Of a DNA stretch of 64,000 nucleotides, positions 35,456 to 43,405 are shown one piece after another. The stretch is from Anaerolineales bacterium UBA2395 (GTDB lineage: Bacteria; Chloroflexota; Anaerolineae; Anaerolineales; Villigracilaceae), in NCBI GenBank assembly GCA_002343775.1, contig DDSH01000016.1, positions 69,587 through 133,586 on the forward strand, read 5' to 3'. The notes under the pieces are model-generated. The model was not told where the DNA came from. It ran no database searches and saw only the letters and a list, made by a program, of their open reading frames with translations. The position numbers were made by a program, and so were the translations under genes. Positions within the stretch are counted from its first letter, which is position 1. Each line of letters opens with the position of its first letter.

Positions 35456-36582
35456 CCAAACTTCAACGTGTGATCGTGACCTTTCTTTCCATCCTTGCGG
35501 TTGCATTGGCTGCCGCGCTTGGGATGTATGCCTACCAAACCTACAACGCCATTGCCGCCCAGCCACTTGGACCGCTGCTGCCGATTGGCGCACAGGAATT
35601 GCCGCCCACATGGACGGCTTCGCCCGGTCCATCCCCCACCTCGGCAGGATCGGTGACTCTTGCCCCCACCGTTTCCTTCACCACCAGCACGCCCGCTCCG
35701 CGCTGCGGCGGACCGGCGCTAATGAACGTCCTCGTCGTCGGCGCAGACACACGCGGCGACAACTACACCTACGGCTTGGCAGACGCCATCCGTGTGGTGC
35801 GCGTGGACTTCATCACACCGAAAGTGACCGTGTTGGAATTCCCGCGCGACCTGTGGGTGGAGATCCCTCACATTGCAGATAACCTCGACGGGCAGGATCA
35901 CGAAAAACTCAACCAGGCGTTCCTGTATGGTCAGCCCGGCTTCAAATATTGGGACGACCCCAGCGAAGGCTCTGGCTTGCTGGCGCTTACGCTCAACCAG
36001 AACTTCGGCGTGAAGATCGATCACTACATAACGGTCAACATGCGCACCTTTGTCAATATTGTCAACGCTGTCGGCGGTATCGATGTGGTCATCCCAGACA
36101 AGGAAGCCTCCCGCTCTGCCAACCTGCCCATGGGAACCAATCATCTCGACGGGGCAGAGGCGTTAAAACTTGTCCGCAACCGCGAAGGCGGCAGTTTCGA
36201 CCGCGCCGATAACCAAAGCCTCGTCATTTGTGCGCTGCGGAAGAAGATCACCAGCCCCGCCATCGTGACTCAAATTCCGGCGTTGATCGAAGCATTCGAA
36301 GATAACATTCGCACCGACTTCACACCCGAACAGCTGAGGCAACTCGCCTGCCTCGGCACGCAAATGCCGCCGCAGAACATCCAGCTCACCAGTTTTCCCG
36401 AAGAACTCTTCAAGCAGACGCGTGAATTCGACCCGGTCTTTGACAAACGCATCGCCATCCTCGATGCCGACTTCGCCATCTTGCGCGATTATGTCTCCCG
36501 ATTTCAGGCAGGCACCTGGCCCCAAACCACCTCCTCCGACTCTGACACTGAAGAAGAAGATACCCCCATCATTTGCGAATGA
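35452..36582 (+). CDS. LytR-CpsA-Psr (LCP) family protein
   Basis: 376 residues. One N-terminal membrane helix (VTFLSILAVALAAALGMYA), a Pro/Thr linker, then the LCP domain: NVLVVGADTRGDNYTYGLADAIRVV, VTVLEFPRDLWVEIP, FVNIVNAVGGIDVVIP, GAEALKLVRNREGG with the conserved Arg. LCP enzymes attach undecaprenyl-linked polymers to peptidoglycan. Its ATG overlaps the stop of the 3D protein (ATGA) and its stop overlaps rsmA, so the three are tightly coupled. The tail is acidic (SDSDTEEEDTP). Confidence 0.9.
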   Translation: MTKLQRVIVTFLSILAVALAAALGMYAYQTYNAIAAQPLGPLLPIGAQELPPTWTASPGPSPTSAGSVTLAPTVSFTTSTPAPRCGGPALMNVLVVGADTRGDNYTYGLADAIRVVRVDFITPKVTVLEFPRDLWVEIPHIADNLDGQDHEKLNQAFLYGQPGFKYWDDPSEGSGLLALTLNQNFGVKIDHYITVNMRTFVNIVNAVGGIDVVIPDKEASRSANLPMGTNHLDGAEALKLVRNREGGSFDRADNQSLVICALRKKITSPAIVTQIPALIEAFEDNIRTDFTPEQLRQLACLGTQMPPQNIQLTSFPEELFKQTREFDPVFDKRIAILDADFAILRDYVSRFQAGTWPQTTSSDSDTEEEDTPIICE

Positions 36583-37418
36583 ACCATTCCACCATCCCCC
36601 CACTCAATGCTGTCGCTGTGCTCAAACGTTACGGTCTGCGTGCCGATAAACGCCTCGGGCAGAATTTCCTGCAAGACCCTTCTGCCCTGGAGAAGATCGC
36701 CAACGCCGCAGAGATTCAAGCAGATGACTGTGTCCTGGAGATTGGTCCCGGGCTGGGAAGTTTGACCCGTTATCTGGCGGTCTCTGCCCGGCAGGTTACA
36801 GCGGTCGAACTGGACCCGGATCTGCTCGCTCCCCTCAAAGCGATTCTCACGCCGCATCCGAATGTGCGCATCGTCCACGGCGACATTTTGGATTTATCCA
36901 TCGCTGACCTGGTGGATCAAACCGGATACATCGTCGCGGCGAACATTCCCTATAACATCACCTCGGCGATCATCCGTCACTTACTGGAAAGTCCCTCCAA
37001 ACCGCGCCGCATCGTGCTGACCATCCAAAAGGAAGTTGCAGAGCGCATCTGCGCCCAGCCCGGTGATTTGAGCCTGCTGGCGTTGAGTGTGCAGGTGTAT
37101 GGGCAGCCAAGCATCCGCGCGAAGATTCCCGCCGGCGCCTTCCACCCCGTCCCCAACGTGGATTCCGCCATTCTGCGCATCGACATTTACGACGAACCGC
37201 TCATCCCTGCAGAAATGCTGGATAGATTCTTCAAACTCATCAAAGCCGGGTTCAGCCAGAAAAGAAAAACCCTGCGAAATTCGCTTTCTTCCGGGCTGCA
37301 CATCAAACCAGCAGAAGCGGAATCCCTGCTTGCATCCGCGGGCATCGATCCCATGCGCCGCGCCGAAACCCTATCCATTGCGGAGTGGAGAGGGCTGTGC
37401 ACCATTTTTCCACAGTAG
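36579..37418 (+). CDS. rsmA: 16S rRNA adenine dimethyltransferase RsmA (KsgA)
   Basis: 279 residues. Motifs: LGQNFLQDP at the start, SAM-binding EIGPGLGSLTRYLA, VHGDILDL, the catalytic AANIPYNITSAII (NxPY), and FHPVPNVDSAILRI. It dimethylates two adenines near the 3' end of 16S rRNA during 30S assembly. ATG 36579 overlaps the TGA of the LCP gene; a TTG at 36573 is in frame but less likely. In other phyla the gene stands beside yabE/rpfB, as it nearly does here. Confidence 0.95.
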   Translation: MNHSTIPPLNAVAVLKRYGLRADKRLGQNFLQDPSALEKIANAAEIQADDCVLEIGPGLGSLTRYLAVSARQVTAVELDPDLLAPLKAILTPHPNVRIVHGDILDLSIADLVDQTGYIVAANIPYNITSAIIRHLLESPSKPRRIVLTIQKEVAERICAQPGDLSLLALSVQVYGQPSIRAKIPAGAFHPVPNVDSAILRIDIYDEPLIPAEMLDRFFKLIKAGFSQKRKTLRNSLSSGLHIKPAEAESLLASAGIDPMRRAETLSIAEWRGLCTIFPQ

Positions 37419-37513
37419 TACCAACGTCCATTTTTCGAATAGTACCAATTGCGCAGCTCCTCTCATGTTTTCTCTTATGAACCTATGTCATAATTGGAAT
37501 CAAGGAGAGAGAC

Positions 37514-38323
37514 ATGTTTCGAAAACTATTAACATTAACGACAAGCCTTTTTATGGTTACTGTTCTGGCAGCCTGTAACCTGCCCAGCGCAGATTCGGAA
37601 TCCACCCCCACGCCAGATAGCGTAGCATTGACTATTACAGCCATTAGCGCACCCAACACAGACACCCCTGCGCCAGTCATCCTGGATACTGCCACACCGG
37701 AATTTACCGCCACGCCGGAATTCACTTCCACCCCATCCATCCCGCAGGTGACCGTCAGCGTGAACACCAACTGCCGTACGGGTCCGAGTACGCAATATGA
37801 CATTATCGGCGCATTGCTCGTCGGTCAGGTCGGAACCGTTGTCGGCAAGAACACCCAGACCGGTTACTGGATCATCAACACCCCCGGCTCTACCGGCACC
37901 TGCTGGCTATTCAATGGTTACGCAACTGTAACAGGCAATACCGCCAACCTGCAGGAATATTCCATTCCGCCCACACCCACGCCTTCGTCTACGCCGACTG
38001 CAACTCTCACACCGACGCCGTCCATCCCTGCCCCGGTCAATAATCCTACCATCACCAAAAACTGCGCCGTGGTCAATCCTGTCCCGCCGCAAACCTTCCT
38101 TTATCAGGGTGTTCTAAATTGGGAAGATGGATCCAATAACGAAGATGGATTCAATATCTACCGAAACGGCGCTTTACTGACAAGCGTTCCAGCAAATACC
38201 ACTTCATATAATCTCCCGCCGTTTGGTCCTTTCCCGATCAATCTACCCGTACAATATGGTGTAGAGGCATTCAATACAACAGGCAAAGCAGCCATCAAAG
38301 TCGTAATTATGACCTGTCCATAG
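37514..38323 (+). CDS. Lipoprotein with SH3b and FN3-like domains
   Basis: 269 residues. Lipobox VLAACNLP, a Thr/Pro linker with TATPEFTATPEFTSTP repeats, then an SH3b domain (VNTNCRTGPSTQYDIIGALLVGQVG, TCWLFNGYATVTG). A second TP linker leads to a C-terminal beta domain (LNWEDGSNNEDGFNIYRNG) like fibronectin type III. SH3b units often bind the cell wall. AAGGAGAGAGAC precedes the ATG, and a strong terminator follows. Function at the cell surface, unknown in detail. Confidence 0.85.
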   Translation: MFRKLLTLTTSLFMVTVLAACNLPSADSESTPTPDSVALTITAISAPNTDTPAPVILDTATPEFTATPEFTSTPSIPQVTVSVNTNCRTGPSTQYDIIGALLVGQVGTVVGKNTQTGYWIINTPGSTGTCWLFNGYATVTGNTANLQEYSIPPTPTPSSTPTATLTPTPSIPAPVNNPTITKNCAVVNPVPPQTFLYQGVLNWEDGSNNEDGFNIYRNGALLTSVPANTTSYNLPPFGPFPINLPVQYGVEAFNTTGKAAIKVVIMTCP

Positions 38324-38360
38324 AAAAAAGCCTTGCAGAGTTTGCTCTGCAAGGCTTTTC
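38324..38360 (+). terminator. Intrinsic terminator
   Basis: GCCTTGCAGAG and CTCTGCAAGGC are complementary over 11 bases with a TTTG loop, then TTTTC. Follows the SH3b lipoprotein gene directly. Confidence 0.9.
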
Positions 38361-38457
38361 TTCACGAAAATAGTCGACCATTGGCACAGCCATCAACCCA
38401 AAATCTATGATGATCATGCGGCTTACGGAAAGGTTATCGAAGAACATCATCTGGAAT

Positions 38458-38494
38458 AAAAAAATCGGAGGTCTGTAGGACCTCCGATTTTTTT
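38458..38494 (-). terminator. Intrinsic terminator of the ahcY operon
   Basis: AAATCGGAGGTC and GACCTCCGATTT with a 5-base loop; T-runs on both strands. It lies just after the ahcY stop on the minus strand. It may also work in the plus direction. Confidence 0.9.
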
Positions 38495-38499
38495 GGTAA

Positions 38500-39831
38500 C
38501 TACGTTCCTTCTTCCCAGGAATTGAGATAGTGCAGCTGCTCGTCGGAAAGGACATCGATCTTGACGCCCATCGCGTCGAGCTTGAGGCGGGCGATCTCGT
38601 TATCGATCTCGGTCGGCACTGAGTAGACTTTCTTCTCCAGTTTGTCGGCATTCTTCGCCATGTATTCAGCGGAGAGCGCCTGGTTCGCGAAGGACATATC
38701 CATCACAGAAGCGGGGTGACCTTCAGCAGAAGCAAGGTTGATAAGACGGCCTTCGCCAAGCACGTTGATCTTGCGTCCGTCTTTGGTGGTGTACTGATCC
38801 ACGAACGGGCGGACGAGGTTGGGCTTGCCAACGCTCATCTTTTCCAGTGCGGGGATATTCAATTCGACATTGAAGTGACCGGAATTGGCAACCAATGCGC
38901 CATCTTTCATCACTTCGAAGTCGTGACCGTCGATCACGTTCAAGTCACCGGTGACAGTGCAGAAGATGTCGCCGACTTTGGCGGCATCGATCATCGGCAT
39001 GACCTGATAGCCATCCATCACCGCTTCGAGCGCCTTCATCGGATCGACCTCAGTGACAACGACATGAGCGCCCATGCCGCGAGCACGGGAGGCGAGACCG
39101 CGTCCGCACCAGCCGTAGCCAGCCACGACGAAGGTCTTACCAGCCAACAAGACGTTGGTCGCACGAACGATCCCGTCAATGGTGGATTGCCCGGTCCCAT
39201 AACGGTTATCGAACATGTGCTTGGTGAGCGCGTCATTCACGGCAATGACCGGGAACTTCAACACGCCGTCCTTTTCCATAGCCTTCAAACGGATAACGCC
39301 CGTGGTGGTCTCTTCGGTTCCGCCGATGACATTCTTCAACATCTGCTTGCGTTCTTCGTCTTTCAGGGTCTTTGCCCATTCGGCAAGGGAGGGCTCGAGT
39401 TTCTCGAAGCGTCCCATCTCAATGAAGAACAGCGAGGAAACGAGGTCGGCGCCGTCATCCTGGGTCATGTGAGGTTTGTGTTCAAGCGCCGCGCGGATAT
39501 GCTTGAAGTAAGTGACTTTGTCCTCACCTTTGATGGCGAACACAGGGATTTCGTAGTTGTTGACCAACGCCGCTGCAACATCGTCCTGCGTGGAGAGCGG
39601 GTTGGAAGCGGTCAGCACGATGTCTGCGCCGCCTTCGTGCAGGGTACGCATCAGGTTGGCGGTTTCGGTAGTGACATGCAGACAGCAGGAAAGGCGCATT
39701 CCCTTGAGGGGTTTTTCCTTGGCAAAGCGTTCACGGATGGAACGCAGAACGGGCATTTCGCGTTCCGCCCACTCGATGCGGCGGCGTCCGCCTTCTGCCT
39801 GGTTGATGTCCTTGATATCGTAATTGCTCAT
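38500..39831 (-). CDS. ahcY: Adenosylhomocysteinase
   Basis: 443 residues. Substrate and NAD sites: SCCLHVTTETANLMRTL, TGVIRLKAMEKDG, PVIAVNDALTKHMFDNRYGTG, the Rossmann loop VAGYGWCGRGLASRARGMG, and NSGHFNVELN. It splits S-adenosylhomocysteine into homocysteine and adenosine, keeping methylation reactions running. AAGAAGGAG precedes the ATG. It follows the adenosine-kinase-like gene by 44 bases, and the pair would clear both products of methylation. Confidence 0.96.
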   Translation of the reverse strand: MSNYDIKDINQAEGGRRRIEWAEREMPVLRSIRERFAKEKPLKGMRLSCCLHVTTETANLMRTLHEGGADIVLTASNPLSTQDDVAAALVNNYEIPVFAIKGEDKVTYFKHIRAALEHKPHMTQDDGADLVSSLFFIEMGRFEKLEPSLAEWAKTLKDEERKQMLKNVIGGTEETTTGVIRLKAMEKDGVLKFPVIAVNDALTKHMFDNRYGTGQSTIDGIVRATNVLLAGKTFVVAGYGWCGRGLASRARGMGAHVVVTEVDPMKALEAVMDGYQVMPMIDAAKVGDIFCTVTGDLNVIDGHDFEVMKDGALVANSGHFNVELNIPALEKMSVGKPNLVRPFVDQYTTKDGRKINVLGEGRLINLASAEGHPASVMDMSFANQALSAEYMAKNADKLEKKVYSVPTEIDNEIARLKLDAMGVKIDVLSDEQLHYLNSWEEGT

Positions 39832-39875
39832 GTAGTGCTCCTTCTTTTTGGTAATCAGAGAATTGGAGATTGGTG

Positions 39876-40832
39876 TTATTTCAACAACACATCCAGTTTA
39901 CCGCCATCATCGAAATGCTTGCGGAAACGCTGGACAAATTCTTCACGAGTGTAGGTATGGTTCTGCGTGCCGCGCTGTTCGAGGCAGTAGACTGCGGAAA
40001 GCGAGCCGATCTCGCCGCACAGTTTCCAGTCGAAACCATGCGAATAGCCCGCAAGGAACCCGCCGCGGAAGGCATCGCCTACGCCGGTGGGATCGACCAC
40101 TTCATCTTCGGGCACGGTCGGGATGTGGACGGTCGTGCCATCGGAGTACAGGTCCGCGCCGTCCTTGCCGCGGGTGATGACCAACACTTTAACGTGGTCG
40201 AGGATCTGGTCCAGGCTCCAGCCGGTCTTCTTGGAGATCAAGCCGAATTCGTAGTCATTGCAGAAGAGGAAGTACGCGCCTTCCATATCGCGCGCAAGTT
40301 CCGCACCCTCAAGGCGCAGGACCTGCTGGCTGGGATCGTACAAATACGGGATGCCCAACTCGCGGCATTCGGCGGGGAACTTCATCATCGCATCGGGCGA
40401 ACTGGGAGAGACGATGACAAGATCCGGTTTTTTATCCAACTCTTTGAGCGACTGTGTGGCGGAGTGCGCCATCGCTCCCGGGTAGAAGGAAGCGATCTGG
40501 GCAGAGGCGTGATCTGTCGTGGCAAAGAACGAAGCGGTGAACACGCCGGGTATCACTTTCATCAAGTTCGTATCCACGCCTTTGGAATCAAGCCAGGCGC
40601 GGTAATCCGAAAAATCTTCGCCGACGGTCGCCATCACGCGCGGTTTGCGTCCAAGCAAAGCCATCGTGTACGCGATGTTCGGGGCAATGCCGCCACGCTG
40701 CTTGGACATTGAGTCAACCAAAAATGAAAGGCTGATGGATTCCAAACGTTCGGGCAGTATCTGTTCCTTGAAGTGACCGGGGAAGGTCATCAAGTAATCG
40801 TAAGCAACGGAGCCGGTTAAGAGAATATCCAT
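39876..40832 (-). CDS. PfkB-family kinase, probable adenosine kinase
   Basis: 318 residues. PfkB signatures: RGGIAPNIAYTMALLG near residue 46 and DPTGVGDAFRGGFLAG near residue 245 with the catalytic aspartate. Position between mtnA and ahcY makes adenosine the likely substrate, giving AMP; sequence alone does not prove this, and ribokinase-like sugar kinases share the motifs. The start has no good ribosome site and lies just after a terminator-like hairpin. It follows mtnA by 113 bases. Confidence 0.85.
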   Translation of the reverse strand: MDILLTGSVAYDYLMTFPGHFKEQILPERLESISLSFLVDSMSKQRGGIAPNIAYTMALLGRKPRVMATVGEDFSDYRAWLDSKGVDTNLMKVIPGVFTASFFATTDHASAQIASFYPGAMAHSATQSLKELDKKPDLVIVSPSSPDAMMKFPAECRELGIPYLYDPSQQVLRLEGAELARDMEGAYFLFCNDYEFGLISKKTGWSLDQILDHVKVLVITRGKDGADLYSDGTTVHIPTVPEDEVVDPTGVGDAFRGGFLAGYSHGFDWKLCGEIGSLSAVYCLEQRGTQNHTYTREEFVQRFRKHFDDGGKLDVLLK

Positions 40833-40844
40833 GTACTACTCGCA

Positions 40845-40871
40845 GAAAAATGCGCACCCTTGCGAGTGCGC
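40845..40871 (-). promoter_or_regulatory. Terminator-like hairpin in the leader of the kinase gene
   Basis: On the minus strand GCGCACTC, GCAA loop and GGGTGCGC are followed by ATTTTTC, only 13 bases before the ATG. It is either the end of mtnA or an attenuator in the leader of the kinase-ahcY unit. Confidence 0.6.
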
Positions 40872-40891
40872 TGGAATATAAGACAGGCGGG

Positions 40892-40920
40892 AGTTTATCA
40901 CGAGGTTTTTGGAATGTAAA
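40892..40920 (-). promoter_or_regulatory. Promoter upstream of the kinase-ahcY unit
   Basis: TTTACA, 17 bases, TAAACT on the minus strand, about 60 bases before the kinase ATG. The terminator-like hairpin lies between this promoter and the gene. Confidence 0.5.
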
Positions 40921-40945
40921 GTTTTTGACATTGCAGTTTTTAAGG

Positions 40946-41983
40946 TCAATCTTCAACCATTTTTTGCAAATTGATTTCAAACGGCGGATAGGCAATGCCA
41001 TTTTCCGTGACGATTCCCGTGACCAACCGCGCCGGGGTGACATCGAAAGCGGGATTTCTCGCCTGCGCTTCGAGTGGGGTGACACGCTCGCCTTTGAATT
41101 GAATATCGAGCACTTCGTCAGGATTGCGTTCCTCGATGGGAATCAGATCGCCGCTTGCCAGCGACAGGTCGATGGTGGAGGTTGGTACAACCGGATAGAA
41201 CGGAACACCGTTGTCATGTGCGGCGAGCGCCAGCATGTAGGTACCGATCTTATTTGCTACGTCGCCGTTCGCGGCAGTACGGTCCGAACCGACAAAGCAT
41301 TTCTGCACCTTGCCCGCTTTGAGAAAATAGCCCGCCATGTTATCGCTGATAATTTCATAGGGAATGCCGTATTGCTCCAACTCCCATGCGGTGAGACGCG
41401 CCCCCTGCAAACGTGGACGGGTCTCATCCACCAGCACACGCACGCGCTTGCCCTGCTCATGTGCCGTGCGGATGACGCCGAGCGCCGTGCCCCAATCCAC
41501 AGTGGCGAGCGCGCCTGTATTGCAGTGATGGATGACCGTATCGCCGTCGTTTATCAATGCCGCGCCATAGTCTGCCATGCGTTTGTTAATTTCAACATCT
41601 TCATCGGCAATGCGTTGGGCTTCCTCCAAAACGGACTGACGCAAATCATCTGCGCTGCTTGTTACGGATAATGCAACACGCAGGACCCGATCGACTGCCC
41701 ATGCCAAGTTGACCGCCGTCGGTCTTGAGGCTTTCAGGGTGTTCGCTGCGGCTTGAAGGTCAGCGACCAGTTCCCGGGTCGAGGAAAAGGCGGATTCATA
41801 TCCAGCCAGCGCAAGCCCGAAAGCTGCCGAGGCGCCAATGGCAGGCGCGCCGCGCACAACCATATCCTTGATCGCCTGCGCCACATCGCGATGATTTTTA
41901 TACGCGATCACTTCAAAGCGCGCGGGGAGGATGCGTTGGTCGATCATCTTGAGTTGGTTATCTTCCCAGAATACGGTTCGCAT
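40946..41983 (-). CDS. mtnA: S-methyl-5-thioribose-1-phosphate isomerase
   Basis: 345 residues. Family blocks: VVRGAPAIGASAAFGLALA, VIHHCNTGALATVDWGTALG, VLVDETRPRLQGARLTAWEL, FVGSDRTAANGDVANKIGTY. It converts methylthioribose-1-phosphate to the ribulose form in methionine salvage. The ATG at 41983 has AGGAAAAACC before it; the open frame goes 10 codons further. The other salvage genes are not visible, so the cluster links two ways of clearing SAM by-products. Close relatives include ribose-1,5-bisphosphate isomerase-type proteins, but the VDETRP and NTG blocks fit MtnA. Confidence 0.93.
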   Translation of the reverse strand: MRTVFWEDNQLKMIDQRILPARFEVIAYKNHRDVAQAIKDMVVRGAPAIGASAAFGLALAGYESAFSSTRELVADLQAAANTLKASRPTAVNLAWAVDRVLRVALSVTSSADDLRQSVLEEAQRIADEDVEINKRMADYGAALINDGDTVIHHCNTGALATVDWGTALGVIRTAHEQGKRVRVLVDETRPRLQGARLTAWELEQYGIPYEIISDNMAGYFLKAGKVQKCFVGSDRTAANGDVANKIGTYMLALAAHDNGVPFYPVVPTSTIDLSLASGDLIPIEERNPDEVLDIQFKGERVTPLEAQARNPAFDVTPARLVTGIVTENGIAYPPFEINLQKMVED

Positions 41984-42000
41984 GGTTTTTCCTGATTCGC

Positions 42001-42057
42001 AGGGGCGACCCACCCATGAAGGTCGGATAATCTGCCTCCAATGAGCGGGGCGCCCCT
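42001..42057. repeat. GC-rich inverted repeat between potD-like gene and mtnA
   Basis: Outer arms AGGGGCG and CGCCCCT, inner partial arms CCCACCCAT and ATGAGCGGG. It follows the potD-like gene and precedes mtnA on the minus strand. The 13-mer ACCCACCCATGAA also occurs next to the nuoH start near 7859. Confidence 0.5.
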
Positions 42058-42063
42058 ATCTAT

Positions 42064-43215
42064 TTATTGCTTGATCTCTGTCCAAATCTCGTCGTAAAGC
42101 AGGAGAGCTTCGCCAAGGTCAATGACCTCGTGACCCTTTGCAAACTCTTCAGCGGGAGTATTGGTGATGGGCGAATTGATGTACGCCTCATACACATCAG
42201 GTTGATTTGCCTGAGCGTATTCCAGCGCGGCTTTGTTCGGGTTGGTGTAGGGATAGTCCACCAGCGTCAGCCAGTTGGTGTCGCCTTGCAACAGATAGTT
42301 GAACCAGGCATACGCGGCATCGGGATGCGGCGCGGTGGGCGGCATCGCCATACCATCGTAGAAAATGATCGAACCTTCTTCAGGGAAGACATATTCAAAA
42401 CGCGGGTCTTCTGTCTGCGTCAAAAATGCTTCGCCGTTCCAAACAATGCCGAGATCAACATCCCCCGCCACAAGCGGAGTCTTCGGACTGTCGCTATCGA
42501 AAACGCGGATGTTCGGCATCAGTTCGATCAGTTTCTGCTTGGCTTCTTCGAGATGCGCCGGATCGGTATCGTTTACGCTGTACCCGAGTGTAAGCAGTGC
42601 CGCACCGATGATGACGCGGTTATCGTCCACCGCCACGATGCGCCCTTCATATTCCGGGTTCCATAAGTCAGCCCAGGAGGTCGGTGGGGTTTCCACGGTC
42701 TCGCTGTTGTAGATGATGGCTTGCGTGCCCATCTGATATGGCACGATAAAGCTGGTCGCATCGCCGTACGCCGCAACCAACCCGGCATCGAGATTCGATA
42801 AATTGGGCAGCCTGCCGGCATCCAATTCTGCCAGCAAGCCTTCACGGATCAGCACGCCGATCATGTAATCACTCGGATGAATGACATCGTACGGGTTGAC
42901 ATCTTCACCGAGTGAAACCTTTGAATACAACTCTTCATTCGACGAGAAGTAATCCACGTTCACTTCCACGCCGTAGACCAGACCAAAACAATCGAAAATA
43001 TCGGCTGGCACATATTCGGTCCAAGTAAAGATATTGATCCTTTCGCTTTCGAATTCAACACGCGGACTCGGTTCCGGGCAGACAAATCCGGTGGACGTGA
43101 CAAGTTCGTCCGTTGAGGCGGGCTCTCCCCCTGCTGCGCACGCTGTCACGGCAATCAACAGCACGCTCGACAAAATCAACCGAACCAAACGATGGATTTT
43201 GTGGTGTGTGTTCAT
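42064..43215 (-). CDS. Spermidine/putrescine-type substrate-binding lipoprotein (PotD-like)
   Basis: 383 residues. Lipobox LIAVTACAA, then a type-II binding-protein fold: INIFTWTEYVPADIFDCF, VNVDYFSSNEELYSKV, YDVIHPSDYMIGVLI, FIVPYQMGTQAIIYN, and DGMAMPPTAPHPDAAYAWFNYL. These match polyamine-binding PotD. It should deliver a polyamine to an ABC importer, but no potA, B or C gene adjoins it. AAAGGAG precedes ATG 43215. Its leader has a long hairpin. Confidence 0.88.
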   Translation of the reverse strand: MNTHHKIHRLVRLILSSVLLIAVTACAAGGEPASTDELVTSTGFVCPEPSPRVEFESERINIFTWTEYVPADIFDCFGLVYGVEVNVDYFSSNEELYSKVSLGEDVNPYDVIHPSDYMIGVLIREGLLAELDAGRLPNLSNLDAGLVAAYGDATSFIVPYQMGTQAIIYNSETVETPPTSWADLWNPEYEGRIVAVDDNRVIIGAALLTLGYSVNDTDPAHLEEAKQKLIELMPNIRVFDSDSPKTPLVAGDVDLGIVWNGEAFLTQTEDPRFEYVFPEEGSIIFYDGMAMPPTAPHPDAAYAWFNYLLQGDTNWLTLVDYPYTNPNKAALEYAQANQPDVYEAYINSPITNTPAEEFAKGHEVIDLGEALLLYDEIWTEIKQ

Positions 43216-43236
43216 TTCACTCCTTTGCATATATAT

Positions 43237-43270
43237 AGCCCTGCCCGAATCAGTGGACTCGTGCAAGGCT
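43237..43270 (-). promoter_or_regulatory. Long hairpin in the potD-like leader
   Basis: Minus strand: AGCCTTGC-A-CGAGTC, loop CACT, GATTCG-G-GCAGGGCT, 14 pairs (two G-U) and one mismatch. It ends about 20 bases before the start codon, next to the ribosome site, so it could control translation. Confidence 0.5.
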
Positions 43271-43289
43271 TAGGATGACGTACAAAAAG

Positions 43290-43318
43290 ATTATAGTGTA
43301 TCCACCCTCTGAATACAA
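43290..43318 (-). promoter_or_regulatory. Promoter of the potD-like gene
   Basis: TTGTAT, 17 bases, TATAAT on the minus strand, about 75 bases before the ATG. Confidence 0.6.
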
Positions 43319-43393
43319 TCTTTTTTACCTCCCGATTACGTTGAAAAATGAGAGCCGGCTCACCCCTTGCTTGACGCTGATTTCATTTACCAG

Positions 43394-43405
43394 TATAAAA
43401 ACGGG
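43394..43405 (+). promoter_or_regulatory. -10 box 6 bases before the transglycosylase start
   Basis: TATAAA lies 6 bases before ATG 43406; GGG touches the ATG. A leaderless mRNA is possible. Confidence 0.4.
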
